NCBI RefSeq assembly: GCF_010435965.1
Contig: NZ_JAAGAA010000010.1
Location: forward strand, 1-64,000
Direction of reading: 5' to 3'
DNA: 64,000 nucleotides
Origin: Crenobacter caeni
GTDB taxonomy: Bacteria > Pseudomonadota > Gammaproteobacteria > Burkholderiales > Chromobacteriaceae
Shown: positions 27,790 through 35,796 of the stretch, piece after piece
Layout of the letters: each line of letters begins with the position of its first letter
Numbering within the stretch: the first letter of the stretch is position 1
Notes under the pieces: generated by a model
Told to the model about the DNA's origin: nothing
Databases searched by the model: none
What the model saw: the letters and a program-made list of their open reading frames with translations, nothing else
Translations under genes and position numbers: made by a program

Positions 27790-28995
27790 TCACCCCGCCT
27801 CGAACAGCACCTCCTGGCCGAGCCAGTAGCCGGTCTCGTCCAGTTGCGCGGCAAGCGTCGCCAGCGCCGCCGGCAGGGACCGCGCGGCGAGGCGCGCGAG
27901 CGCGGCACGGGAGGCTTCGTCCAGCGGCTGCCCGGCCTGCTGCAGCACGACGGTCGGCGCGGCCATCTGCCACGGCTGCCACGGGCAACCCGCCGCGCCG
28001 GCGAGCGCGCCGATGTCCAACGCGAGCGCCATGCCGGCGGGCGACAGGTCGCAGGCGACCTGAACCGGCACCCGCAAGGCGCCGAACAGCGCGGCGAGCG
28101 CGCGGCGCCAGGCAGGCGGCGGCGCCGCCGGCACGCACAGCGTCAGCGCCGCGTCGCCCTCCATGCCCAGCCGCCCGAACACCGCAAGCTGCTGGACCAC
28201 GCGGATCGCCTCGACGCGCCCGTCGGCGCGGGTGACGGCCGCGAGCAGGTCCGGCGCGAGCGCCGCGCCGGGTGCGAGCAGCCGCCGCGACGCCAGGCAT
28301 TCCGCGCCGTCCCACAAGGAGACGGGCCCGGCGACAAACAGGTGCGGGCCATGCGGGCCGACCCCGCACGCGGCCAGTTCGACGCCGGCCTCGGCCAGCC
28401 ACGCGCGGTCGGCGTCGCCGAAGGCGCGGCTGCGCCCGAGCGCGTGGCGCGAGAAGTCGCGCTCGCTGCCCCAGCGTCCGGCCGCGAGCCAGTCGTCGAG
28501 CGTGCGGGCAATCGCGAGCCGTCGCTCGAGTGTAGCCGCCGGCAAGCCTTGCAGCAGCGTCGCCGCCAGCGGTGCAAGCGCTGCCGCGCGCGGCTGCCAG
28601 CCGCGCCACAGCTCGACCACCTCCTCGTCGGCACCGGGCTCGGCCGCGATGCCGCACAGCGCGCGCAGGCCGTAGCTGTCCAGCCACTCGACCCAACACG
28701 GCTCGAAGCCGCCAGCGTGGCCGCCCTCCGCCGACAACTGCAGCTCGACCCGGCACCAGCCCGCCTCCAAGAGGCGTGCGAGCAAGGCTTCGCCCGCCGC
28801 ACCGCCACACAGCGCCTGCCAGCGCACCCGGCTGCCGCGCGCCTCAAGCCAGCGCGCGAGCAAGCCGCGCTCGGCGTCCGACAGCGCCAAGGGCTGTGGC
28901 GCGAGCAGGGGGTCGAGCGCGAGGTTGCGTCCGCGCACACCCAAGGGGCTCTGCGCGACGCGCCGCTTGTCGATGCGGGTAAGCCAGCCTGTCAT
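27790..28995 (-). CDS. jetD: JetD/MksG-like subunit with apparently degenerate TOPRIM nuclease site
   Basis: A 401-residue protein, fourth gene of an SMC operon, starting ten bases after jetC. The position and size match the nuclease subunit JetD/MksG. Residues ~260-345 can be laid on the JetD C-terminal TOPRIM-like fold (DUF2220/DUF2399 type): VVQQLAVF (266-273) for the usual V-E-N segment, CVPAAPPPAWRRAL for the G-x-P-s-x-A-w-r-r-L segment, and ACDLSPAGMALA (314-325) for the G-D-x-D-x-x-G segment. In that alignment the catalytic Glu is Gln268, and the second Asp of the D-x-D pair is Ser318, while Asp316 is kept. The alignment is by eye and from memory, so the assignment is moderate. Confidence 0.6.
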   Translation of the reverse strand: MTGWLTRIDKRRVAQSPLGVRGRNLALDPLLAPQPLALSDAERGLLARWLEARGSRVRWQALCGGAAGEALLARLLEAGWCRVELQLSAEGGHAGGFEPCWVEWLDSYGLRALCGIAAEPGADEEVVELWRGWQPRAAALAPLAATLLQGLPAATLERRLAIARTLDDWLAAGRWGSERDFSRHALGRSRAFGDADRAWLAEAGVELAACGVGPHGPHLFVAGPVSLWDGAECLASRRLLAPGAALAPDLLAAVTRADGRVEAIRVVQQLAVFGRLGMEGDAALTLCVPAAPPPAWRRALAALFGALRVPVQVACDLSPAGMALALDIGALAGAAGCPWQPWQMAAPTVVLQQAGQPLDEASRAALARLAARSLPAALATLAAQLDETGYWLGQEVLFEAG

Positions 28996-29005
28996 GTACG
29001 CCCCC

Positions 29006-31804
29006 TTACGCGTCCAGCCTGCGGCGCGCCTGCAGGATGGGCGGCGCCCAGATCTCGCCCGGGCGTTTCTTGCGCGTCGCCAGCGTCAAATCGGACGGCG
29101 CGAAGATGTTGATGTTGTGGGTGTTCGGCGTGGTGATCAGGTACTGCGCCTCGGTCGCCTTCAAGAAGCCCGCGACGCGGTCGATGTTGAAGATGTCGAG
29201 GTGGGCGAACGGCTCGTCGATGAACACGAAGCCCGACGGGTTCGCCTCGTCCATCATCAGGCCGATCAGCAGGATCAGCGACTTCATCACCTGCTGGCCG
29301 CCAGAACCCTCGCCGTCGTTCATGCCCGTCATGCCCTTGTGGTCGAAGTCGAAGCGCAACACCAGCCCGGCCTGCGCGAGCACGGTGTCGTCGTTGGAGA
29401 GCTGCGGCAGCTCGACCTCGACGCCGATGCCGGCGAGCTCGCCCAGCCGCTTCACGTTCTTGCCGTAAGCGCGCACCGTCGCCTTGAGCTTGTTGATATA
29501 CGCGCCGCGCGCATCGTCGGTCAGCGTGGCCGCGCGCGCCAGTTCCCCCTCGCGCCGGATGCGCTCGCCCTCCAGCTGCGCCATGTCGTCGGCGAGCTTG
29601 TTCCTGAGCTCGAGCACCGTCGGGTCGGTCTCCCAGTCGCCGGCGGCAAGCCGCTCTTCCAGGTAGGCAATCTCGTGGCGCACCTCGGCGGCCGACTCGA
29701 AACGCTCCTCGAGCGCGGCCACACACTCCGGCGCGCACACGCCCGCGGGCAGCTTGCCCTGCCACTGCCGCGCGTCGGCGGTCAGGCGGCGGATCTGCCG
29801 GCGCGCGAGCGCCACTTCGGCGCCCCGCTGCTCGATGCGCGCGAGGCTCTCGTGCTCGCGCTGGCAGACGCGGTCGTGCGCGAGGCGCGCGTCGGCGAAG
29901 CGCGCCTCGGCGGCGTCCTTGTCGGCAGCAGCTTCGGCAAGCTTAGCGCCCTGGCGCGCGGCCTCTTCGCGCAGGCCCGCCAGTTGCGCGTCGAGCGCGG
30001 CGAACTCCTCGGCACGCGCATCGAGCATGCGGATCGCGTCCATCCCGCCCAGGTACTCTGCGAGCGCCGCTGCCTCGCGCTGCAACTCGGCATGGCGCGC
30101 CTCGGCGTCCAGAATCTCGCGGTTGAGGGCAGTCAACTGCTGCGACAGCGCGGCCTGGCTTGCCTGGCGCGCCGCCTCGCCGAACGCGTAGTCGTGCGCC
30201 GGCACGCCGATATGGCGCGCGCCGCGCCGCTCGCGGTAGTAGCCGTCGCGGGTGATCCAGTCGCCGTCGACGCTGGCGCCCTCGCGCGCGTCCTCGACGC
30301 GGGCCACCCGGTTCAGCTGCTGGGAGAGCCACGAGGGCACTGGCCCTGCCAAACGCACCACCTCGGCGAGGCTGCCCGCGCGCGCACGCGGCGCGTCCTC
30401 GCAGTCGGGCGCAATGAAGTGGCGGTAACGCAGCTTCTCGCCGATCGCCCACGCCTCGCGGCGGTCGGCCGGGTTGCCCAGCAACACCACGTGGCGCGAA
30501 GGGCGCAGCAGCGCCTCGACCGCACCCTGCCACGCCGGGTCGGTCACCTCGACGAGGTCCGACAGCATCGCGTGGCGGATGCCCGCTTCGTCCAGCGCGG
30601 CACGCATCGCGCGCACGTCTTCCGGCGCGCGCGCGCGGCCGGCCTCCAGCGCCGACAGCCGTTCGCCCAGCGCGCGCCGTGTCTGTTGCTTGTCGCGCAG
30701 CGCGTCGCGCAACTGCGCGGCTTCGGCGCGCAAGGCGGCGAGCTTGCCCGAGAGCGCCGCGGCGTCGTCGCCGTACGCGCTGTCGGAGAGCGCCTGCAGG
30801 CGGTCGCGTTCCTTCAGCCGCCCTTCCACTTCCTTCACCGCGTCGCGTGCGGCCATGAAGGCCTGCTGCACGGCGCCGCGGCGCGCCTCGGCGCTGTCGC
30901 GCGCCGCCTGCGCGCTCTGTTCGGCCGCATTCAGCGTCGCCATCAGCGCGAGCGTGCCGCGCTGCTCGTCGCGCGCCTTGCCAAGCGCCGAGAGCGACAC
31001 GCGGTAGCCCTGCCAGCGCTCGGCGAGCTCGCTGCGGGTGTCCAGCCACGACAGCACCGGCAGCGCCTCGTCCTGCAGCACGCGGATCGAATCCTGCAGC
31101 CGCCGCCATTCGAGGTGGCGGTCGGCGCGCAAGCGCATCGCCTCGACGCGCACCGACTGCTGCTCAAGCTGGGCGGACAGCGCCGTGAGTTCGGCCTCGG
31201 TCGCCTTCTGCTCCTCGCGTGCACGCTGGTAGTTGACCAGCACGTCCTTGTCGCCGAACACCTGGAACACCAGGTCCAGCAGCTGGCGCGGCGAGTATTC
31301 GGTCAGCTTGTCGGTGTCGCCCTGTTCGAGCGCCAGCACCTCGCCGACCGCCGCGGTCAGCCCGGCCGCCTCCAGGCGCCGCCGGTACTCGTGCACGCCC
31401 AGCCACTGCGCGGACGCTTCCAGCGCCTCGAGCGGCGCGTCGCCCTCGAGCACCGCGTAGTGGCGTACCCAGTCGCCGCCCTGCTTCTTGATGCGGCACA
31501 CCAGCGTGACTTCCGGCGCGGTCAGCGGGAAGAACGGCGTCGGGTACAGGCCGCCGTCCAGCCGGCGCGGGTTGTCGACCACGCCGCGCAGGTAGGCGAA
31601 CGGCTCGCGGTTGTTGCGCACGTAGCGCTTGTAGTCGCGCTTGCCCGAGCACTTGATCGCCAAGAGCGTGCGCAGGGCGTCGAGCAAGGTGGTCTTGCCC
31701 GAACCGTTGGGGCCGATGATGGTGACGATCTGCGCGTCCAGCGGCACCGTCAGCCGCTGCCAGTAGTCCCAGTGCACCATCTCGACCGATTTCATCTGGA
31801 ACAT
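29006..31804 (-). CDS. jetC: SMC-like ATPase JetC/MksB
   Basis: A 932-residue condensin-type ATPase. Walker A GPNGSGKTT is at 31-39, two long coiled-coil arms rich in Ala, Arg and Glu flank a hinge-like middle (about 430-530), the ABC signature SGGQQ is at 834-838, and Walker B FVFIDEP is at 859-865. In Wadjet and MksBEFG systems this protein pairs with a kleisin and a small winged-helix subunit to extrude DNA loops. It is short for a Wadjet JetC and near the size of MksB. Its ATG overlaps the jetB stop (TGATG). Confidence 0.85.
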   Translation of the reverse strand: MFQMKSVEMVHWDYWQRLTVPLDAQIVTIIGPNGSGKTTLLDALRTLLAIKCSGKRDYKRYVRNNREPFAYLRGVVDNPRRLDGGLYPTPFFPLTAPEVTLVCRIKKQGGDWVRHYAVLEGDAPLEALEASAQWLGVHEYRRRLEAAGLTAAVGEVLALEQGDTDKLTEYSPRQLLDLVFQVFGDKDVLVNYQRAREEQKATEAELTALSAQLEQQSVRVEAMRLRADRHLEWRRLQDSIRVLQDEALPVLSWLDTRSELAERWQGYRVSLSALGKARDEQRGTLALMATLNAAEQSAQAARDSAEARRGAVQQAFMAARDAVKEVEGRLKERDRLQALSDSAYGDDAAALSGKLAALRAEAAQLRDALRDKQQTRRALGERLSALEAGRARAPEDVRAMRAALDEAGIRHAMLSDLVEVTDPAWQGAVEALLRPSRHVVLLGNPADRREAWAIGEKLRYRHFIAPDCEDAPRARAGSLAEVVRLAGPVPSWLSQQLNRVARVEDAREGASVDGDWITRDGYYRERRGARHIGVPAHDYAFGEAARQASQAALSQQLTALNREILDAEARHAELQREAAALAEYLGGMDAIRMLDARAEEFAALDAQLAGLREEAARQGAKLAEAAADKDAAEARFADARLAHDRVCQREHESLARIEQRGAEVALARRQIRRLTADARQWQGKLPAGVCAPECVAALEERFESAAEVRHEIAYLEERLAAGDWETDPTVLELRNKLADDMAQLEGERIRREGELARAATLTDDARGAYINKLKATVRAYGKNVKRLGELAGIGVEVELPQLSNDDTVLAQAGLVLRFDFDHKGMTGMNDGEGSGGQQVMKSLILLIGLMMDEANPSGFVFIDEPFAHLDIFNIDRVAGFLKATEAQYLITTPNTHNINIFAPSDLTLATRKKRPGEIWAPPILQARRRLDA

Positions 31805-32499
31805 CAGGCGTCCTCCGTTTGCCCGGCGGGCGTGGGTTCAGGCTCGGCCGCAGCGGCGTCCGCCGGCTGGCCGCGCCGCTGCGAGAGCAGGTCGGCCAGC
31901 GCACCCTCGATGATGCGCGGCGCCATCTGGCTGTAGTCGATCAGCACGTCGAGCAGCGGCCCCTCTTCGATCCACTTATTGCGGCGGGTGACGAAGCCGA
32001 GGTTGGCCAGCCGGCCCAGGTTGGCGGAAAAACGGGTGCGTCCGCCCAGCTGGCGGCCGAAGTCGGCGTACAGCGCGTCCTCGGACACGCCGCACGATAC
32101 CGCCTCGCCGGTGGCGAGCGGCTTCAGCGCGCCGAACATGTCTGACTGCCCCTCGCGGCCGGCCTCGACGCGGGCGATCTGCCGCTCGCGCTTGGGCAGG
32201 ATGATCAGCGCCCACAGTACGACCAACAATGCGACGCCGTCGCGCGGCAGGCCCAGCGTATTGTTCTGCCAGGTCTCGCCGGCGCCGAACACCGGCTCGC
32301 CCATCTCGGGCGCGAGCGCGAGCGCGACATGCTCGGCATAAGGGTTTTCGACGAGGCGCAGGCCGGTGCCGGCCAGACGCTCGTCCAGCTCGGCGCGGAA
32401 CGCCTCGTCCATCAGCGCGCGGCGCACCAGCGGGTCTGCGCGCGGCAGCACGCGCTGGGCCAAGAGGCGCGCGCACAGGGTTTTCAGTTCAGTGTCCAT
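31804..32499 (-). CDS. jetB: JetB/MksE-like subunit
   Basis: A 231-residue protein with predicted winged-helix character. It overlaps jetA by 11 bases at its start and jetC by one base at its end, so the three are translationally coupled. Its size fits the MksE/JetB (DUF4194-like) subunit that binds the kleisin. The C-terminal ~25 residues are Ala/Pro/Glu-rich and probably disordered. The assignment relies mainly on operon order and length. Confidence 0.72.
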   Translation of the reverse strand: MDTELKTLCARLLAQRVLPRADPLVRRALMDEAFRAELDERLAGTGLRLVENPYAEHVALALAPEMGEPVFGAGETWQNNTLGLPRDGVALLVVLWALIILPKRERQIARVEAGREGQSDMFGALKPLATGEAVSCGVSEDALYADFGRQLGGRTRFSANLGRLANLGFVTRRNKWIEEGPLLDVLIDYSQMAPRIIEGALADLLSQRRGQPADAAAAEPEPTPAGQTEDA

Positions 32500-33793
32500 C
32501 TTGGGGGATCCGGCTAAGGGTGGCGTCGGAGAGGCGGGCCACCTCGGGGTGTTCGGGCTCGGTCACGCCCAGGCCGCCGGTAAGCATCAGCGGCAGGCGG
32601 GCGAGCTGGGCGACGATGCTGTCGTCGCCGCGCATGTCGGGGTCGCCCAATAGCGACAACAGCGACAAGCGGTACGCGGTCTCGTCGTAGCTGCCGGCGA
32701 GCACCGCGCGGTCGATCGGGAGGTCGGTCTCGCCGGCCATGCCGAGCGTCGCCAGCACGTCGTACATCGCCTCGGCTTCCAGCAGGCGCTCGATCTCGGG
32801 TGCGCCGCTCACCGGCGCGCTGGTACTGCCTGGCAGCACCGCGTCGCCGGCACGCGCGCGTTCGCGCGCGATCAGTTCGTACTCGGCGACGTCCGCCAGC
32901 TCCGGCGTCGACAGGAAGGCCGGCTCCGGCGCGAAGGCGAGCGCGCCGGCTGCCAGCTTGCAAAGCTGGCCCTGCTGGCGGTGGCGCAGCCAGTCGGCGA
33001 TATCGGTCGAGGTGAGCCCGGAGATTCCCAGGTGCACGCGCTGCGCGGCCAGTTGCGCGAGGCGCCGCTCGAAGGTGCCGGCCAGCGCGAGCATGCGGCT
33101 TTGCGCGAGCGCGACCGCCTGCGCCTGCGCCAGTTGCGCGAGCGTCAGCGTCTCGTCGGCGGTCAGGCCGCGCACCACCTCGGTGCTCTTGGCGACCCAG
33201 CGCCACACGGCCTCCAGCCGGTGCTGCGCCGCGCGGATGCGGAACTCGGATTGCGACTCGAGCGCGTCCTCGAACTCGCAGGTCAGCTCGTTCAGGCGGG
33301 CGAGCAGGTGGGCGAGCGCGTCGTCCGACAACTGGCCGACCGCCTGCCCGGCGGCGACCTGGCTGGTGAGGTAGCCCAGTTCGACGTCGTCGCCGGCGAA
33401 GTCGACCATGGTCGACAAGGCCGACAGCGCGACGCGCGCCCCCTCGGACAGCTGCCACAGGCCGGCGTCGCCGTCCCACTGCAGCAGGCCGCCGTCCTTC
33501 AGGCGGGCGAGCACGGTGGAGAGTTTGGTGTCGTTCAGGTAGGCGAAGCGCTGCGCGATCTCCTGCGGGCTCCAGCGCGGCGCGTCGGCGCGCGCGCCCA
33601 GTTCGCGCAGTACCAGCAGGCGCACCAGCACCTCCTCGTCGCCGCCGCGGAACAGGGTGACGAACACCGACAGCATCGGCCACGCGCCGGTCAGCCGGGA
33701 CACCAGCGGCAACGCGGCGGGGTCGACGTCTTCGCGGAAAAATTCAGAGAGCGCAAGCAAGGCGGGCATCCGGGTCGCGGGCAAAGCCGCCAT
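32489..33793 (-). CDS. jetA: JetA/MksF-like kleisin subunit
   Basis: A 434-residue, mostly helical protein at the head of the SMC operon. The N-terminal part (PRWSPQEIAQRFAYLNDTKLSTVLARLKDGGLLQW) reads as a winged helix. The centre is helical with many Ala/Leu/Gln residues, and the C-terminus is again compact, the plan of MukF/MksF/JetA kleisins. The start is ambiguous: ATG at 33793 or at 33769, neither with a strong Shine-Dalgarno. It is divergent from the diguanylate cyclase gene at 33930. Confidence 0.72.
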   Translation of the reverse strand: MAALPATRMPALLALSEFFREDVDPAALPLVSRLTGAWPMLSVFVTLFRGGDEEVLVRLLVLRELGARADAPRWSPQEIAQRFAYLNDTKLSTVLARLKDGGLLQWDGDAGLWQLSEGARVALSALSTMVDFAGDDVELGYLTSQVAAGQAVGQLSDDALAHLLARLNELTCEFEDALESQSEFRIRAAQHRLEAVWRWVAKSTEVVRGLTADETLTLAQLAQAQAVALAQSRMLALAGTFERRLAQLAAQRVHLGISGLTSTDIADWLRHRQQGQLCKLAAGALAFAPEPAFLSTPELADVAEYELIARERARAGDAVLPGSTSAPVSGAPEIERLLEAEAMYDVLATLGMAGETDLPIDRAVLAGSYDETAYRLSLLSLLGDPDMRGDDSIVAQLARLPLMLTGGLGVTEPEHPEVARLSDATLSRIPQDGH

Positions 33794-33929
33794 TGTCCAA
33801 GGCGGCGGGTGGCAGCGTCAACGCGACACGGCAGCCACTGCAGGCATTCGTGCGACACCCACCGGCTTTTCATGCGTTTTCATGACCGGAGGGTTATGCT
33901 GTGAGCCTTTTGCTCCGGAGACCATCGCG

Positions 33930-35180
33930 ATGCCCGCCGCCGACATCCTGCTGATCGAAGACAGCCCGAGCGTGCTGCGCCCGCTGACGCGCGTGGTCGA
34001 ACAAGGCGGCTACCGCGCGCATACCGCAGAGAGCCGGGCGGCGCTGCAGGCGAGGCTGGCCGCCGGCCTGCGCCCGCTGGCCGCCGTGCTCGACTACTGC
34101 CTGCCCGACGCGCCGGAAGGCGAGGCGCTCGCCGACCTGATCGCCGCCGGCATCCCGACGCTGGTGCTGACCGCGCGCAACGACGCGGCGACCCGCGAGC
34201 GGGTGATGGCGCAACCGGTGGTCGACTACGTCCCCAAGGACATGCCCGGCGCGCTCGAATACGTGGCGATGCTGCTGCGCCGCCTGGACCGCAACCGCGC
34301 GCTCTTCGCGCTGGTGGTCGACGACTCGCGCACCGTGCGCCAGCACCTGAAGCAGTTGCTGGAGCGCTACCAGTTCCGCGTGCTGCTCGCCGGCGACGCC
34401 GACGAGGCGATCCGCGCGCTCGCCGCCGAACCGGCGATCCGCCTGGTGCTGGTCGACCAGGACATGCCGGGCATGGACGGCATCGCGCTGACCCACCGCA
34501 TCCGCCGCGCGTACGGACGCGACCGCCTGGCGATCATCGGCATCTCCGGCGCTTCCGACAGCACGACGACCGCACGCTTCATCAAGGCCGGCGCCGACGA
34601 CTTCCTGAAAAAGCCGTTCAACGCCGAAGAGTTCCACTGCCGGATCACCCACAACATCGAGTTCCTGGAGAACATGGAGGCGCTGGTGCGCGCGGCGAAC
34701 CACGACCCGCTGACCGGGCTGCCCAACCGGCGCGCCTTCTTCGCGGCCAGCGAACAGGTCGGCCAGCCCTATTGCGTCGCCATGCTCGACGTCGACCACT
34801 TCAAGTCGGTCAACGACCGCTACGGCCACGACGGCGGCGACCGCGCGCTGACGCTGCTGGCCGACCAGTTGTGCGAGCACTTCCCGGACGAGACCTGCGC
34901 CCGGCTGGGCGGCGAGGAGTTTGCCGTGATCTTCGCGTCGGCAGACATCCGGGCTGTCCACGCACGGCTGGACGCGTTCCGCACGGCGCTGGCCAGCCAG
35001 GTGCTGAACGTGCGGGGACGCCCGCTGCGGGTCACCGTCAGCGTCGGCGTGTCGGATGCCCGTGCAGACGGCATCGGCGGCAAGCTTGCGCAGGCGGACG
35101 AACGCCTGTACCGCGCGAAGACGGGCGGGCGCAACCGGGTCGTCTCGCTTGACGGGACGGACGCGGCGGTCGCAGGCTGA
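33930..35180 (+). CDS. PleD-like diguanylate cyclase (REC-REC-GGDEF)
   Basis: A 416-residue protein with two receiver domains followed by a GGDEF domain. The first receiver (residues ~5-120) has Asp55 in VLDYCLPD. The second (~128-245) has LVVDDSRTVRQH, the phospho-acceptor in LVDQDMPGMDG, and a KKPF loop. The cyclase domain carries GGEEF, so c-di-GMP synthesis is expected. An RxxD inhibitory site five residues before GGEEF is not seen. GGAG is nine bases before the chosen ATG. No histidine kinase is adjacent. Confidence 0.88.
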   Translation: MPAADILLIEDSPSVLRPLTRVVEQGGYRAHTAESRAALQARLAAGLRPLAAVLDYCLPDAPEGEALADLIAAGIPTLVLTARNDAATRERVMAQPVVDYVPKDMPGALEYVAMLLRRLDRNRALFALVVDDSRTVRQHLKQLLERYQFRVLLAGDADEAIRALAAEPAIRLVLVDQDMPGMDGIALTHRIRRAYGRDRLAIIGISGASDSTTTARFIKAGADDFLKKPFNAEEFHCRITHNIEFLENMEALVRAANHDPLTGLPNRRAFFAASEQVGQPYCVAMLDVDHFKSVNDRYGHDGGDRALTLLADQLCEHFPDETCARLGGEEFAVIFASADIRAVHARLDAFRTALASQVLNVRGRPLRVTVSVGVSDARADGIGGKLAQADERLYRAKTGGRNRVVSLDGTDAAVAG

Positions 35181-35205
35181 GCGTTTTTCCGCCCAGGAGC
35201 CTTCC

Positions 35206-35541
35206 ATGAAACGCATCTGCTGTGTGCTGGCCCTCGCGCTGCCCCTTGTCGCGCAGGCTGCGCCGAGCTGGCAATCGTCGATGAGCACGCCGGTGATCGA
35301 ACTGGGGGTACGCGACAAGTACGGCGAATTGGGCGACTACACCGCCCGCTTCGAGGTGAGCGGTCCGAACGGCCTGAAACTGGCCAGGGACCTGCGCGTG
35401 AAGGCCGGGGAATTCGGCTACCTGACCTTCCCGCGCGACTTCGGCCAGGGCGCCGAATACGCGGCGCCCGGCCATTACCGCTGGCGGGTCGTCGTCGATG
35501 GCCGCCAGGTGGTCGGCGGCCGTTTCAGTTACGAATACTGA
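35206..35541 (+). CDS. Small exported protein of unknown function
   Basis: A 111-residue protein with a clear signal peptide (MKRICCVLALALPLVAQAA). The mature part is mostly beta and resembles a small immunoglobulin-like domain (FEVSGPNGLKL, HYRWRVVVDGRQV). AGGAG lies six bases before the ATG, and the gene follows the diguanylate cyclase with a 25-base gap, so the two may be co-transcribed. I do not recognise the family. Confidence 0.7.
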   Translation: MKRICCVLALALPLVAQAAPSWQSSMSTPVIELGVRDKYGELGDYTARFEVSGPNGLKLARDLRVKAGEFGYLTFPRDFGQGAEYAAPGHYRWRVVVDGRQVVGGRFSYEY

Positions 35542-35547
35542 GCGGCC

Positions 35548-35796
35548 CTACACCACGCGCAAGGGGATGACCGCTCGTACGGGCGTCTCCTGCCAGCGGT
35601 AGACGCGGCAGTCGTCGCTGGCGCAACCGCTGCAGCCACCGCCGCACGATGCGCCGCTGACTGCCACCTTGCCCTTGCGCACCCAAGTCTGAAGCATCGG
35701 CTCGACAGCCGACGCAGGCAGCCCCATCAACGCGGCCGCCTCGGCGAGCGTCAGCGCCGGCCGCGCGCGCAGGAGGTCGCGCAGCCGGGTCAGCAC
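35548..35796 (-). CDS. feoC: FeoC-like small winged-helix protein
   Basis: An 82-residue protein starting at a GTG that overlaps the feoB stop codon. Residues ~2-48 form a winged helix (LTRLRDLLRARPALTLAEAAAL). A Cys cluster CGGGCSGCASDDC follows, the pattern of FeoC proteins that bind an Fe-S cluster. It is third in feoABC and may regulate or stabilise FeoB. Confidence 0.8.
   Translation of the reverse strand: MLTRLRDLLRARPALTLAEAAALMGLPASAVEPMLQTWVRKGKVAVSGASCGGGCSGCASDDCRVYRWQETPVRAVIPLRVV

Noticed and set aside
28925-31936. Very long forward reading frame opposite jetC
   Set aside because: High GC and third-position bias on the reverse strand create long frames on the other strand. The frame has low-complexity Arg/His/Val composition and no motifs, while jetC has Walker A, signature and Walker B.
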